Origin: Sphaerotilus uruguayifluvii
Lineage (GTDB): Bacteria > Pseudomonadota > Gammaproteobacteria > Burkholderiales > Burkholderiaceae_C
Length of the DNA stretch: 64,000 nucleotides
Reading direction: 5' to 3'
NCBI RefSeq assembly: GCF_013294065.1
Contig: NZ_JABSNM010000018.1
Coordinates: 38,680-102,679, forward strand
Made by a program: the position numbers and the translations under genes. The notes beneath the pieces are model-generated. The model worked only from the letters and a program-made list of their open reading frames with translations, was not told the origin of the DNA and did not search any database. Numbering within the stretch: position 1 is the first letter of the stretch; every line of letters begins with the position of its first letter. Shown here in pieces: positions 55,564 through 63,920 of the stretch.

Positions 55564-56289
55564 ATGACCCGCGCGGCCCGCCTGCTCGACCTGCTGCAGC
55601 GGCTGCGCAGCCACCGCCATCCGGTCAGCGGGGCCGAGCTGGCGGCCGGACTGGGCATCAGCCTGCGCACGCTCTACCGCGACATCGCCACGCTGCAGGC
55701 GCAGGGCGCGCGCATCGACGGCGCGCCCGGCCTGGGCTACCTGCTTCGCGAGGGCTTCCTGCTGCCGCCGCTGATGTTCACCGTCGAGGAGCTGGAGGCG
55801 CTGTCGCTGGGCACGCGCTGGGTGGCCGAGCGCGGCGATCCGCGCCTGGGCGCGGCCGCACGCGACGCGCTGGCGCGCATCGCCGCGGTGCTGCCGGCGC
55901 CGCTGCGCCACGAGCTCGACAGCAGCGCGCTGCTGGTCGGCCCGGCCGGCCCCGCGCCCGAAGCGCCCGAAGCGCCCGGGGCGCCCGCCGCCGACCCGGC
56001 CATGCTGACGCTGCTGCGCCAGGCCATCCGCACCGAACGCAAGCTGCACCTGCGCTACCGCGACGCCGCCGGCCGGGACAGCGAACGCACGCTCTGGCCG
56101 TTCGCACTGGGCTTCTTCGACCGGGTGCAGGTGGCGGTGGCCTGGTGCGAGCTGCGGGGCGGGATCCGCCATTTCCGCACCGACCGCATGAGCGCGGCGG
56201 AGCTGCTGCCCGAGCGCTACCCGCGCCGGCGCCAGGCGCTGCTGAAGCTCTGGCGCGAGCAGGAAGGCATCGCTGCTGACAGGATCTGA
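55564..56289 (+). CDS. YafY-type HTH/WYL-domain transcriptional regulator
   Basis: A 241-residue regulator with an N-terminal winged helix (VSGAELAAGLGISLRTLYRD) and a C-terminal WYL-like effector domain (KLHLRYRDAAGRDSERTLWP). The linker is rich in Ala and Pro. It is 20 bases after glnD but reads as a separate functional unit with the next gene. YafY-type regulators are often found beside a VOC/PhnB-like gene, as here, and may control it. Confidence 0.88.
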   Translation: MTRAARLLDLLQRLRSHRHPVSGAELAAGLGISLRTLYRDIATLQAQGARIDGAPGLGYLLREGFLLPPLMFTVEELEALSLGTRWVAERGDPRLGAAARDALARIAAVLPAPLRHELDSSALLVGPAGPAPEAPEAPGAPAADPAMLTLLRQAIRTERKLHLRYRDAAGRDSERTLWPFALGFFDRVQVAVAWCELRGGIRHFRTDRMSAAELLPERYPRRRQALLKLWREQEGIAADRI

Positions 56290-56358
56290 CACGCCGCGCC
56301 CCGACGATGGAGACATGCCGGTCCTGCACCGGTCGACCCGCCCACCCGGAGCCCCGCG

Positions 56359-56733
56359 ATGTCCTTCGTCACCGATCCCGCCTTCGTCATCCTCCATGTC
56401 CGCGACGCTGCCGCCAGCGCCGCCTTCTACGCCGACCTGCTCGGCCGGGCGCCGGTCGAGGCCTCGCCGACCTTCGCGATGTTCGCGCTGGACTCGGGCC
56501 TGCGGCTGGGCCTGTGGAGCGCCGCCGGCGTGCAGCCGCCGGCCACGCTGCCCGGCGGCTCGGAGCTGGGCTTCGCGCTCGAGAGCGACGCGGCCGTGCT
56601 CGCCTGCCATGCCGACTGGTGCGCGCGCGGCCGGGCCATGCTGCAGGCGCCGACGCGCATGGACTTCGGCCTAACCTTCACCGCCAGCGATCCGGACGGC
56701 CACCGGCTGAGGGTGTTCTCGCCGGCGGGCTGA
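56359..56733 (+). CDS. VOC-superfamily protein (glyoxalase/bleomycin-resistance fold)
   Basis: A 124-residue single-domain protein of the vicinal oxygen chelate fold: opening VILHVRDAAASAAFYADLLG and closing FTASDPDGHRLRVFSPAG. The possible metal ligands of the family (His in ILHV, Glu in GSELGF, Asp or His near the end) are only partly kept, so enzymatic activity is uncertain. Its regulator partner is the gene 69 bases upstream. It could be a small-molecule binding or resistance protein; I cannot specify a substrate. Confidence 0.85.
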   Translation: MSFVTDPAFVILHVRDAAASAAFYADLLGRAPVEASPTFAMFALDSGLRLGLWSAAGVQPPATLPGGSELGFALESDAAVLACHADWCARGRAMLQAPTRMDFGLTFTASDPDGHRLRVFSPAG

Positions 56734-56754
56734 CCGCCCGGGCCCAGGCCCGGC

Positions 56755-57639
56755 TCAGCGCCGGTCCGGCGGGCCGTCGTCGGTCGACAGCGCCTGGGTG
56801 CAGTGCACCGGCAGCGCCAGATCCGGCTCGCCGGTCAGCGCCTCGATGCGCAGGCGCGGCGGCAGCGGCGGCGACTGCACGCCGCCGAAGATGGTCGCGA
56901 AGGCCGCATCCGCCGCGTCGCGCCCGGTGCCGAAGCGCACGAAGCCCATCGGAATGGCCGTGCCCGACGGATCGAAGATGTACCAGCGGTCGCCGAGATA
57001 GACCTCGACATAGGCGTGGAAGTCGGTCGGCCCCAGCGCCGGGTCGGCGCCGTAGTCGATGCCGGTGGCGAAGCGCGCCGGAATGTTCATCGCACGGCAC
57101 AGCGCGATCATCAGGTGCGCGAAGTCGCGGCACACGCCCACCCGCTCGACCAGCGTGTCCAGCGCCGAGGTGGTCGAGTCGGTGCTGCTGGACTGGAAGG
57201 CCACGCGGCGGTGCACCCAGTCGCGGATCGCCTGCACCCGCGCGTAGCCCGGCGGCAGGTGACCGAACTCGGCGAAGGCCAGCCGCAGCAGCCGGTCGGA
57301 CTGGCAGTAGCGGCTCGGGTAGACGTAGGGCAGCACATGCACCGGCAGCCGCGACACCGGCACCTCGCCGATCCTGGCCGGATCCTCCATGTGGTGGCGG
57401 ATGTCGACCGTGGCCTGGTAGGCCACCTTGAGCGGCCCGGCCGCGGCGTGCAGGCGCATGAAGCGGCTGCCGTGCACCGGATCGAGCTGCACCTCGGCGC
57501 GCTGGCACGGGTCGAGCGTCAGCGCCTCCTCGCGCACCGTCTGGCGGCTGGTGTGCGCGGCGTGGATGTTGAAGACGAAGTCGCAGGTCGGCGACAGGAC
57601 GAGGTAGTCGAGCTCGAGGGACAGCCGCAGGCGGATCAT
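56755..57639 (-). CDS. Transglutaminase-like cysteine protease-fold protein
   Basis: The 294-residue protein has an N-terminal beta-rich domain (LSLELDYLVLSPTCDFVFNI) and a transglutaminase core. The catalytic triad is visible: Cys in VGVCRDFAHLMIALCRAM (near residue 170), His in TDFHAYVEVYL and Asp in WYIFDPSGTAIP. This two-domain form is common beside circularly permuted ATP-grasp and alpha-E genes, but none is present here. It probably acts as a protease or amidase rather than a cross-linker; the substrate is unknown. ATG at 57639, 44 bases after the rlmD stop on the same strand. Confidence 0.87.
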   Translation of the reverse strand: MIRLRLSLELDYLVLSPTCDFVFNIHAAHTSRQTVREEALTLDPCQRAEVQLDPVHGSRFMRLHAAAGPLKVAYQATVDIRHHMEDPARIGEVPVSRLPVHVLPYVYPSRYCQSDRLLRLAFAEFGHLPPGYARVQAIRDWVHRRVAFQSSSTDSTTSALDTLVERVGVCRDFAHLMIALCRAMNIPARFATGIDYGADPALGPTDFHAYVEVYLGDRWYIFDPSGTAIPMGFVRFGTGRDAADAAFATIFGGVQSPPLPPRLRIEALTGEPDLALPVHCTQALSTDDGPPDRR

Positions 57640-57683
57640 GAATCTTTCCGTGAAGGGTCCGCCGGATCAAGCAAGAACGATGC

Positions 57684-59144
57684 TCATGCCGGACCGGCCG
57701 TCTCGGACGCGACGCCTTCGGGAACGGCGCCCTCCGGCTCGGCCTCGACCGGCACCGGCGCCGGCAGCGTCCAGCCGTCGATGCGCTCGAACACCGCGAT
57801 CGACTCGACGTGCGCGGTGTGCGGGAACATGTTGACCACGCCCGCGGCGGCGCAGCGGTAGCCGGCCTGGTGCATCAGCAGCCCGGCGTCGCGTGCCAGC
57901 GTCGAGGGGTTGCAGCTGACGTAGACGATGCGCGCCGGCGGCTCGTAGCCCGCGATCGGGTTCTGGCGCACCTCGGCCAGGGCCTTGGCCAGCGCGAACG
58001 CGCCCTCGCGCGGCGGATCGACCAGCCAGCGCGCGGCCGAGCCGTAGGCGGCCAGGTCCTGCGCCGACAGCTCGAACAGGTTGCGCGCGGCGAAGGTGGC
58101 GTTGTCGCGCTGGTTGACGATCGCGTTCTCGCGCGAGCGCTGCACCAGCGCCTCGCTGCCCTCGATGCCCAGCACCTCGCGCACCTGGGTGGCGATCGGC
58201 AGCGTGAAGTTGCCCAGGCCGCAGAACCAGTCGATCACTCGCTCGTCGGGCTGGGCGTCCAGCAGCTTGAGCGCGCGCGCCACCAGCACCCGGTTGATGT
58301 GGTGGTTGACCTGGGTGAAGTCGGTCGGCTTGAAGGGCATGGTCACGCCGAACTCGGGCAGCGTGTAGGCGAGCTGCGGCCCGGCGCCCTCGCCGGCGTC
58401 GAGCAGGTGCACCGTGTCCGGGCCCTTGGGCTGCAGCCACCACTGCACGCGGTGCAGGGCGGCGAAGTCGCGCAGGCGCTGCAGGTCGGCCGCGCCCAGC
58501 GGCTCCAGATGGCGCAGCACCAGCGCATTGACCAGGCCCTCGGGCGATTCGCCCAGCGCCAGCTCGATCTGCGGCAGCGTCTCGCGCGCGTCCATCGACA
58601 TCACCAGCTCGCGCAGCGGCAGCAGCATCGCGCTGATGTGCGGCGGCAGGATGCGGCATTCGCTCATGTCGGCGATGTAGCGCGACTTGCGCTCGTGGAA
58701 GCCCACCAGCACCGTGCCCTTCTTGACCACATGGCGCACCGACAGCCGCGCGCGGTAGCGGTAGCCCCAGGTCGGGCCCTCGATCGGGCGCATCACCCGC
58801 TCCGGGCGCACCTTGCCGAGGTGCCAGAGGTTGTCCTCCAGCGTGCGCTGCTTGACCGCGACCTGCGCCGCCGCGTCGAAGTGCTGCATCTTGCACCCGC
58901 CGCAGGCGCCGGCGTGCAGGCCGAAGTGCGGGCAGGCCGGCGTCACGCGCTGCGAGCTCTCGCGGCCGATCTCGACCAGCTCGGCCTGCTCCCAGTTGTT
59001 CTTGCGGCGGCCGGTCTTCACGCGCACCGTCTCGCCGGGCAGCGCGCCCTCGATGAAGACGACCTTGCCTTCGCTGTTGCGGGCCACGCCCTGGGCCTCG
59101 AGGTCGAGCGCATCGACCTTCAGCCATTCGTTGATGTCGGTCAT
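57684..59144 (-). CDS. rlmD: 23S rRNA (uracil(1939)-C5)-methyltransferase RlmD (RumA)
   Basis: It adds a methyl group to U1939 of 23S rRNA and carries a [4Fe-4S] cluster. The 486-residue protein has a TRAM domain, then the cluster cysteines in [20 protein letters not shown] plus ECRILPP. The SAM motif is [15 protein letters not shown] and the catalytic nucleophile is [15 protein letters not shown]. The C-terminus has an unconserved Glu/Pro/Ala tail. It lies 103 bases after nlpD, a gap filled by a strong hairpin. In many betaproteobacteria rpoS sits between nlpD and rlmD; it does not here. Confidence 0.95.
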   Translation of the reverse strand: MTDINEWLKVDALDLEAQGVARNSEGKVVFIEGALPGETVRVKTGRRKNNWEQAELVEIGRESSQRVTPACPHFGLHAGACGGCKMQHFDAAAQVAVKQRTLEDNLWHLGKVRPERVMRPIEGPTWGYRYRARLSVRHVVKKGTVLVGFHERKSRYIADMSECRILPPHISAMLLPLRELVMSMDARETLPQIELALGESPEGLVNALVLRHLEPLGAADLQRLRDFAALHRVQWWLQPKGPDTVHLLDAGEGAGPQLAYTLPEFGVTMPFKPTDFTQVNHHINRVLVARALKLLDAQPDERVIDWFCGLGNFTLPIATQVREVLGIEGSEALVQRSRENAIVNQRDNATFAARNLFELSAQDLAAYGSAARWLVDPPREGAFALAKALAEVRQNPIAGYEPPARIVYVSCNPSTLARDAGLLMHQAGYRCAAAGVVNMFPHTAHVESIAVFERIDGWTLPAPVPVEAEPEGAVPEGVASETAGPA

Positions 59145-59172
59145 GGGAGGAATTGCGGGGAAATGAAAGCGC

Positions 59173-59211
59173 GACCGCCGCGACCGGCATGCGGATGCCG
59201 GAGCGGCGGTC
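59173..59211 (-). terminator. Strong hairpin between nlpD and rlmD
   Basis: GACCGCCGC pairs with GCGGCGGTC, and inside it CCGGCAT pairs with ATGCCGG around a 4-base loop, making a 16-bp stem with a small internal loop. On the minus strand it is followed by CGCTTTCATTT. It probably terminates the surE-pcm-nlpD transcript and lies where rpoS would be expected. Confidence 0.7.
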
Positions 59212-59247
59212 GGAAGGGAGAAAAGGCGGCGACGGAGGCGGCCGGGC

Positions 59248-60159
59248 TCAGCGCGACGGCAGCACCTTGGTCGGATCGACCGGCTTGCCCTTGCGACGGA
59301 CCTCGAAGTGCAGCTTGACGCGATCGGTGTCGCTCGAGCCCATCTCGGCGATCTTCTGGCCGCGGCGCACCACCTGGTCCTCGCGCACCAGCAGCGTCTT
59401 GTTGTGCGCGTAGGCGGTCAGCAGCGTGTCGTTGTGCTTGATGATGATCAGGTTGCCGTAGCCGCGCAGGCCCGAGCCGGCGTAGACCACCCGGCCGTCG
59501 GCGGCGGCGTAGACCGGATCGCCTTCCTTGCCGGCGATCGCGACGCCCTTGTTGCGGGTGTCCTCGAAGCTCGAGACGATCGAGCCCTGCGCCGGCCACA
59601 TCCAGTTGACGTCGTCGTCGCCGTCACGGCCCTGCGGGGCCGGAGCGGGCGGCGCCGGCGGCGGCGGCGGGGCGGGCGTCGCCGCCGGCGCCGATGCGGC
59701 GGAGGCCGCGCCGCTGGCGGCGGTCGCGCCGGCGGCCGGGGCCGGCGGCGGCGGAGCGATCGGCTTGGGCTCGATGCGCGGCGTCACCACCGGGCGCGAG
59801 GCGGCCTGCGTCGGATCCTGGCTCGGCGACACGACCCGCAGCACCTGGCCCACCTCGATGCGGTCGGCATTCTCGAGCTGGTTCCAGCGGCTCAGGTCTC
59901 TCCAGTTCTGGCCGGTCTCCAGGCCGATCCGGATCAGCGTGTCGCCGGGCTTGACGGTGTAGTAGCCCGGCTTGCCGGCGTTCTCGTGGCCGGGCGGCAG
60001 GCGCTCGGGCTCGGCCGGCCTGGCCGCGGACGATGAAGGCGTCCGGTTCTCGAGCGGCGCCGGCGGACGCAGGTGGGAGGCGCAGCCGGTCAGAGCCAGC
60101 GCGATGGCGCTTCCGAGCAGCACCCTGATGCCCGGAACCTGGGAATATGGAGTCGTCAT
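59248..60159 (-). CDS. nlpD: NlpD-like LysM/M23 lipoprotein (amidase activator)
   Basis: An outer-membrane lipoprotein that activates peptidoglycan amidases during cell separation. The 303-residue protein has a lipobox ending at Cys26 (LALTGC). A LysM domain follows ([20 protein letters not shown]), then a Pro/Ala-rich linker and a C-terminal M23 domain ([18 protein letters not shown] through [15 protein letters not shown]). The catalytic metal ligands of active M23 peptidases are missing, as expected for activators. ATG at 60159 gives the lipoprotein signal. It lies after pcm in the order surE-pcm-nlpD. Confidence 0.92.
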   Translation of the reverse strand: MTTPYSQVPGIRVLLGSAIALALTGCASHLRPPAPLENRTPSSSAARPAEPERLPPGHENAGKPGYYTVKPGDTLIRIGLETGQNWRDLSRWNQLENADRIEVGQVLRVVSPSQDPTQAASRPVVTPRIEPKPIAPPPPAPAAGATAASGAASAASAPAATPAPPPPPAPPAPAPQGRDGDDDVNWMWPAQGSIVSSFEDTRNKGVAIAGKEGDPVYAAADGRVVYAGSGLRGYGNLIIIKHNDTLLTAYAHNKTLLVREDQVVRRGQKIAEMGSSDTDRVKLHFEVRRKGKPVDPTKVLPSR

Positions 60160-60220
60160 GGAGTGTGGAGAAGGGCCCGCAGCCACAGAGGAGGAGTCCG
60201 GACGGGCTTGGAGCCTCACC

Positions 60221-61177
60221 TCAGGAGTGTCCGAATTCGCTGATCCCGGATTCTAAGGGGACGAAGCGCACCGGCTCGTGCACTCTCTGCACGATGCTGC
60301 CATCGGCGAGCCGGTCGACGACGATCAGCACCTGCGACTTCAGCACCGCGTCATGCACCGGCGCGACCAGCCGCCCCCCGCGCGCGAGCTGCTCGATCCA
60401 GGCCGGCGGCAGGTCATGGCCCCCGGCGGCGGCGATGATGCCGTCGAAGGGCGCCGCCGGCGCATGCCCGAGCCGGCCGTCGCCGAAGACCAGCTGCAGA
60501 TGGGCCAGCGCCAGCGGCGCGAGGTTGGCCGCCGCGCGCTCGTGCAGGCCGCGCAGCCGCTCGACCGACACCACCCGCTCCGCCAGCCCGGCCAGCACCG
60601 CCGCCTGGTAGCCGCAGCCGCTGCCGATCTCCAGCACCCGCCGCAGCCCTGGCCCGCCGGCGCGCGCGCGCATCAGCTCGATCATGCGCGCCACCACCGA
60701 GGGCTTGGAGATGGTCTGGCCCAGGCCGATCGGCAGGCTGGTGTCCTCGTAGGCCTGCACCTGCAGCGCCGCGTCGACGAAGCGGTGGCGCGGCACCTGC
60801 GCCATCACCGCGAGCACCGCCTCGTCGCGGCAGCCCGCCTGGCGCAGCCGCTCGACCATGTGCTGGCGCAGCGGCGCGGAGTCGCCGCCGGCCACCGGCG
60901 CGCGGCTAGCCTGCAGCGTCTCGCGCGCCGCGTCCGACAGCGGCCGCTGCGGCCGCAGCATGCGCGCCTGCGCCAGCGTGGGCGCCGGGGGCGGCTCGCC
61001 TGCGCCGGCACGTCGCACCGGGAAGGCGACGCTGGGCGTGCCCTGCAGGCGTTCATGGCGGATGGCCGAATCGGTGCCGGGCTCGACCAGCCGGCGCTCG
61101 GACGGCCGTGCCCGGTCCAGGCGCAGCGGCCAGCGGCCGGAGCGCGGGCGGGAGGCGTCCTCGTCGCCGTCGCCCAT
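60221..61177 (-). CDS. pcm: Protein-L-isoaspartate O-methyltransferase Pcm
   Basis: It methylates damaged isoaspartyl residues to start their repair. From M at 61177 the protein has 318 residues, about 100 more than E. coli Pcm; the extra N-terminus is basic and unconserved in appearance. The enzyme core has PRHRFVDAALQVQAYEDTSL, the substrate loop PIGLGQTISKPSVVARM, the SAM motif VLEIGSGCGYQAAVLAGL and GRLVAPVHDAVLKSQVLIVV. The start lies 5 bases after the surE stop, a tight fit for coupled translation. The long N-terminus may be genuine or may hide a later start. Confidence 0.9.
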   Translation of the reverse strand: MGDGDEDASRPRSGRWPLRLDRARPSERRLVEPGTDSAIRHERLQGTPSVAFPVRRAGAGEPPPAPTLAQARMLRPQRPLSDAARETLQASRAPVAGGDSAPLRQHMVERLRQAGCRDEAVLAVMAQVPRHRFVDAALQVQAYEDTSLPIGLGQTISKPSVVARMIELMRARAGGPGLRRVLEIGSGCGYQAAVLAGLAERVVSVERLRGLHERAAANLAPLALAHLQLVFGDGRLGHAPAAPFDGIIAAAGGHDLPPAWIEQLARGGRLVAPVHDAVLKSQVLIVVDRLADGSIVQRVHEPVRFVPLESGISEFGHS

Positions 61178-61182
61178 CGCCG

Positions 61183-61938
61183 TCAGCCCGCCGCGGCGCC
61201 GAGCCAGCGCTGCCAGCCCGGCAGGCCGGCGTGATCGGTCAGGTCGATCTGCAGCGGCGTGATCGAGACGATGCCGGCGGCCACCGCATGGAAATCGGTG
61301 CCCTCGCCCGCCTCGCGCACCTCGCCCTGCGCACCGATCCAGTAGATCGGGTCGCCGCGCGGGCTGAACTGGCGCACCACCGGCTCGCTGGCGTGGCGCC
61401 GGCCCAGCCGGGTGACCTGGCGCGGCAGGTCGGCCGCGTCCGGCCGCGCCGGAATGTTGACGTTGAGCAGCCACGAGCCGGCCGAGGGCGGCCGCGCCAG
61501 CACCTCGGCGATGATCCGTCGCGCGGTCTCGGCCGCCGCGTCGAGATGGCGCCAGCCATGCTCGGCCTGCGAGAAGGCGATCGCCGGCACGCCGAACAGA
61601 TAGCCCTCGGTGGCCGCCGCGACGGTGCCGGAGTAGATCGTGTCGTCGCCCAGGTTCGGACCGTTGTTGATGCCCGACACGATCAGGTCCGGACGGTGCT
61701 CGAGCAGGCCGGTCAGCGCGACATGCACGCAGTCGGAGGGCGTGCCGTTGACCACCCGCACGCCGCTGTCGGCCCGCCAGGCCGACAGCGGCCGGTGCAG
61801 CGACAGCGAATTGGAGGTCCCGCTGGCGTTCTGCTCGGGCGCCACCACGTCGACCTCGCCGAAGCTTCGGCAGACCTCGGCCAGCGCGTGCAGCCCCGGC
61901 GCAAGGTATCCATCATCATTGGCCACCAGTATTCGCAT
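61183..61938 (-). CDS. surE: 5'/3'-nucleotidase SurE
   Basis: A metal-dependent phosphatase acting on nucleoside monophosphates and short polyphosphate, linked to survival in stationary phase. The 251-residue product starts [20 protein letters not shown], whose Asp pair and Asn bind the metal. [40 protein letters not shown] and [16 protein letters not shown] follow as in the family. The ATG at 61938 is chosen for this N-terminus; the frame is open ten codons further. It heads surE-pcm-nlpD and is divergent from the LuxR-type regulator. Confidence 0.96.
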   Translation of the reverse strand: MRILVANDDGYLAPGLHALAEVCRSFGEVDVVAPEQNASGTSNSLSLHRPLSAWRADSGVRVVNGTPSDCVHVALTGLLEHRPDLIVSGINNGPNLGDDTIYSGTVAAATEGYLFGVPAIAFSQAEHGWRHLDAAAETARRIIAEVLARPPSAGSWLLNVNIPARPDAADLPRQVTRLGRRHASEPVVRQFSPRGDPIYWIGAQGEVREAGEGTDFHAVAAGIVSITPLQIDLTDHAGLPGWQRWLGAAAG

Positions 61939-62102
61939 GCGGGCCATTGTAGGCACCGGCGCGCCCACCCGCGCATCCGGGGGCGCCGACCCGGGCCCGG
62001 GGGATCCGGGGAACGCCTCGGGCCCGGTGCCAGCAACGATAATGCCCTCATGACATGCTGCGGCGCATCTTGCCCGCGCTCCCCTGCCAGGAACCGTTTC
62101 CC

Positions 62103-62768
62103 ATGCCCATCCGCGTGCTGATCGTCGAGGACAACGCCGTCGCCCGAAGCTTCCTGATGCGCGTCGTGCGCGAGAGCTTCAGCGACGAGCTGGTCTTCGT
62201 CGAGGCGCATGACCTGGGCTCGGCGCGCCGGGCGCTGGGCGCGGACCCGCTGGCCCACGAGCCGCCGCCGGTCGGCCCCGACGCCTTCCGGCTGGTGCTG
62301 TGCGACCTGGAGCAGCCCGAGCAGGCCGGCCTGGCGCTGCTGGCGCAGCTCTCGTCCTATCCGGCGATCCGCATCGCCACGACGCTGCACTCGGACGACG
62401 ACCACCTCTTCCCGGCGCTGCAGTGCGGCGCCAGCGGCTACCTGCTCAAGGAAGACCGCTTCGAGGTGCTGGTGGAGGAGCTGCAGCGCATCGTGCGCGG
62501 CCAGCCGCCGCTGTCGCCGTCGATGGCGCGGCGCATGCACGCCTTCCTGCGCGCGATGGACCTGCCCGAGGACGATCCGCGCGCGCTCAGCCCGCGCGAG
62601 AGCGAGGTGCTGCTGCAGCTCAGCAAGGGCTTCACGCTCAAGGAGATCGCTCGGCTGATGGGCGTGAAGTGGCTGGCCGTCAGCGAGCAGATCCGCGGCG
62701 CCTACCGCAAGCTCGCACTCGCCAGCGCGCTGTCACCGACCGCCTTCGGCAGCGGCGAGCTCGGCTGA
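62103..62768 (+). CDS. Orphan response regulator, NarL/FixJ type with atypical HTH
   Basis: The 221-residue protein has a receiver domain starting [17 protein letters not shown] with the phospho-acceptor Asp in [13 protein letters not shown] and the Lys in [11 protein letters not shown]. Its C-terminal LuxR-type domain ([20 protein letters not shown], then [20 protein letters not shown]) departs from consensus in the recognition helix. An Ala-Arg-rich insertion follows the acidic pocket. No histidine kinase is adjacent. An upstream in-frame ATG at 62055 lies 12 bases after a GATAAT, which would permit a leaderless 237-residue form; the AGGAA before 62103 and the typical start favour the shorter one. 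Confidence 0.82.
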   Translation: MPIRVLIVEDNAVARSFLMRVVRESFSDELVFVEAHDLGSARRALGADPLAHEPPPVGPDAFRLVLCDLEQPEQAGLALLAQLSSYPAIRIATTLHSDDDHLFPALQCGASGYLLKEDRFEVLVEELQRIVRGQPPLSPSMARRMHAFLRAMDLPEDDPRALSPRESEVLLQLSKGFTLKEIARLMGVKWLAVSEQIRGAYRKLALASALSPTAFGSGELG

Positions 62769-62774
62769 GCCGGC

Positions 62775-63428
62775 TCAGCCGGCGCGGGCCGGCAGCGCCA
62801 GCCCGTCGTGCGGCGCCGGACGCGCGGCGAGCTGGCCGGACTTCTGCAGGTCGCTCAGGCAGCGCAGCAGCATCTGCTCGACCACCCGCGAGAAGGCCTC
62901 GCCGGTCGTCATCGTCTCGATGCCTTCGGGCAGCGTGGTGTTGCCGATCGCGGTGTGCAGCGCATGGCGCACCAGCGTGCTCTGCGTGCTGCGGCCGGCG
63001 CGGGTGACGGTGACCGTCATCTCGTAGCGGTCGGTGACGGTCGTGCCGACCAGACCGAAGGTCAGGCCGGTGCCGAAGCCCTTGGCCGCCGCCGCGCCCT
63101 GGTCGGCGAGGTTGTTGACGACGACGCGAATCGTGCCGCCCGGGACATCGTGGTCCTGCGGCGCGACCAGCCCGCTCTTGAGCAGCACCCGCTCGACGTC
63201 GAGGCGCAGCGTCGGAGTGACGCGGGGCATGCCCTGGCCGTTGCGCTGGAATTCGGTCTCCAGCTTCAGGGCCAGCGGCGAGGGACGCGGCCTGACCGCC
63301 TCGTACGAGACTTTCGGGATCGTCGGATCGACGAAGGATCGGGGACTGATGCAGCCGGCCTGCAGCACCGACGCCGCCAGCGCGGCCACGACGGTCATGG
63401 AGCGCAGCACGGGGAAACGCTTGTTCAC
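62775..63428 (-). CDS. Lipoprotein of unknown function
   Basis: A 217-residue exported lipoprotein (signal with AALAASVLQAGCIS, lipobox LQAGC). I recognise no family. The mature part is soluble, with a beta-rich middle (IRVVVNNLADQG, FGLVGTTVTDRYEMTVTV) and a C-terminal helix (SRVVEQMLLRCLSDLQ). It starts with GTG at 63428 preceded by a strong GAGGAGGA ribosome site. It is convergent with the orphan regulator (7 bases apart) and lies just downstream of the tRNA-His terminator. Confidence 0.8.
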   Translation of the reverse strand: MNKRFPVLRSMTVVAALAASVLQAGCISPRSFVDPTIPKVSYEAVRPRPSPLALKLETEFQRNGQGMPRVTPTLRLDVERVLLKSGLVAPQDHDVPGGTIRVVVNNLADQGAAAAKGFGTGLTFGLVGTTVTDRYEMTVTVTRAGRSTQSTLVRHALHTAIGNTTLPEGIETMTTGEAFSRVVEQMLLRCLSDLQKSGQLAARPAPHDGLALPARAG

Positions 63429-63542
63429 GGAAATTCCTCCTCAAGGAATGCCATCGTCACGGGGCCAGATGAACCCCGGCTTGTGCACCCGTGACGAATC
63501 GTGACAGCGTCGCCGGCCTGACCGGCCTGAGGCGACAGAAAT

Positions 63543-63576
63543 GAAAAAGGCCCGGTCATCGGACCGGGCCTTTTTC
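63543..63576 (-). terminator. Intrinsic terminator that belonged to tRNA-His
   Basis: A perfect 15-bp stem (GAAAAAGGCCCGGTC, 4-base loop, GACCGGGCCTTTTTC) with A- and T-tracts on both sides. It lies 12 bases beyond the CCA of the tRNA-His 3' fragment, as expected for the tRNA gene's original terminator. Confidence 0.93.
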
Positions 63577-63581
63577 AATCT

Positions 63582-63788
63582 CTATCGGTGGGGTGGCTGA
63601 TGGGATCCAAAACGGCGACCTAAGCTGTTGATCTCATTAAGAAAACTGACGAGAGAAACTGCGCTGTTCCCCCGTCTGTTCCCCTTGTCCGCATGGGACG
63701 TCTTGAGACCGTCAGCAACGACATTCTCGCGGTCTTGCTCGTCAATCGCAATGACGCTCTCACGGCCTGGGGCCGGCCCTTCGACCAT
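63582..63788 (-). CDS. Possible 68-residue ORF crossing the tRNA-His junction
   Basis: A 68-codon frame from ATG at 63788 to a stop at 63582, rich in charged residues and with mixed third-base composition unlike the chromosome (MVEGPAPGRESVIAIDEQ at the start, LGRRFGSHQPPHR at the end). Its last codons read through the tRNA-His fragment. There is no good ribosome site. It may be an ORF carried by the inserted element, or chance. I cannot name a function. Confidence 0.28.
   Translation of the reverse strand: MVEGPAPGRESVIAIDEQDRENVVADGLKTSHADKGNRRGNSAVSLVSFLNEINSLGRRFGSHQPPHR
63589..63606 (-). repeat. 3' fragment of tRNA-His: attachment-site half left by an integrated element
   Basis: On the minus strand the sequence reads AT CCCAT CAGCCAC C CCA, the 3' T-stem, acceptor strand, discriminator and CCA of tRNA-His. 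C73 is unique to tRNA-His among bacterial tRNAs and CAGCCAC matches the betaproteobacterial tRNA-His acceptor. The upstream part of the tRNA is absent and replaced by unrelated, less GC-rich DNA. This is the expected junction when an island or prophage inserts at a tRNA 3' end and displaces the original end. Confidence 0.72.
63664..63684. repeat. Pair of CTGTTCCCC direct repeats near the att junction
   Basis: CTGTTCCCC occurs at 63664-63672 and 63676-63684, 12 bases apart start to start and ~60 bases inside the element end. Short direct repeats near an att core are typical of integrase arm or excisionase sites, but this is only a pattern match. Confidence 0.35.
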
Positions 63789-63815
63789 GGCGGGCAGCCG
63801 TGACCTCGCAGCAAG

Positions 63816-63920
63816 CTACGGCCGTTCCGGCGGTGCGCCGATGGCGCTCCGCAGGCCTGCGACCAATCGGCCGATGCCTGCGACGATGTCGTCGATCTCC
63901 GACCTTGAGAGCGTGTTCAC
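63816..63920 (-). CDS. Small 34-residue ORF overlapping the transposase stop
   Basis: A GTG at 63920 overlaps the upstream transposase stop as GTGA, with AGGAG 3 bases before it. The 34-codon frame has strongly GC-biased third bases and begins MNTLSRSEIDDIVAGIGRLV. Before this point the other frame shows the bias instead, so the coding signal appears to switch frame exactly at the overlap. It could be a real small protein translationally coupled to the transposase, or the marker of a frameshift. No known function. Confidence 0.45.
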   Translation of the reverse strand: MNTLSRSEIDDIVAGIGRLVAGLRSAIGAPPERP

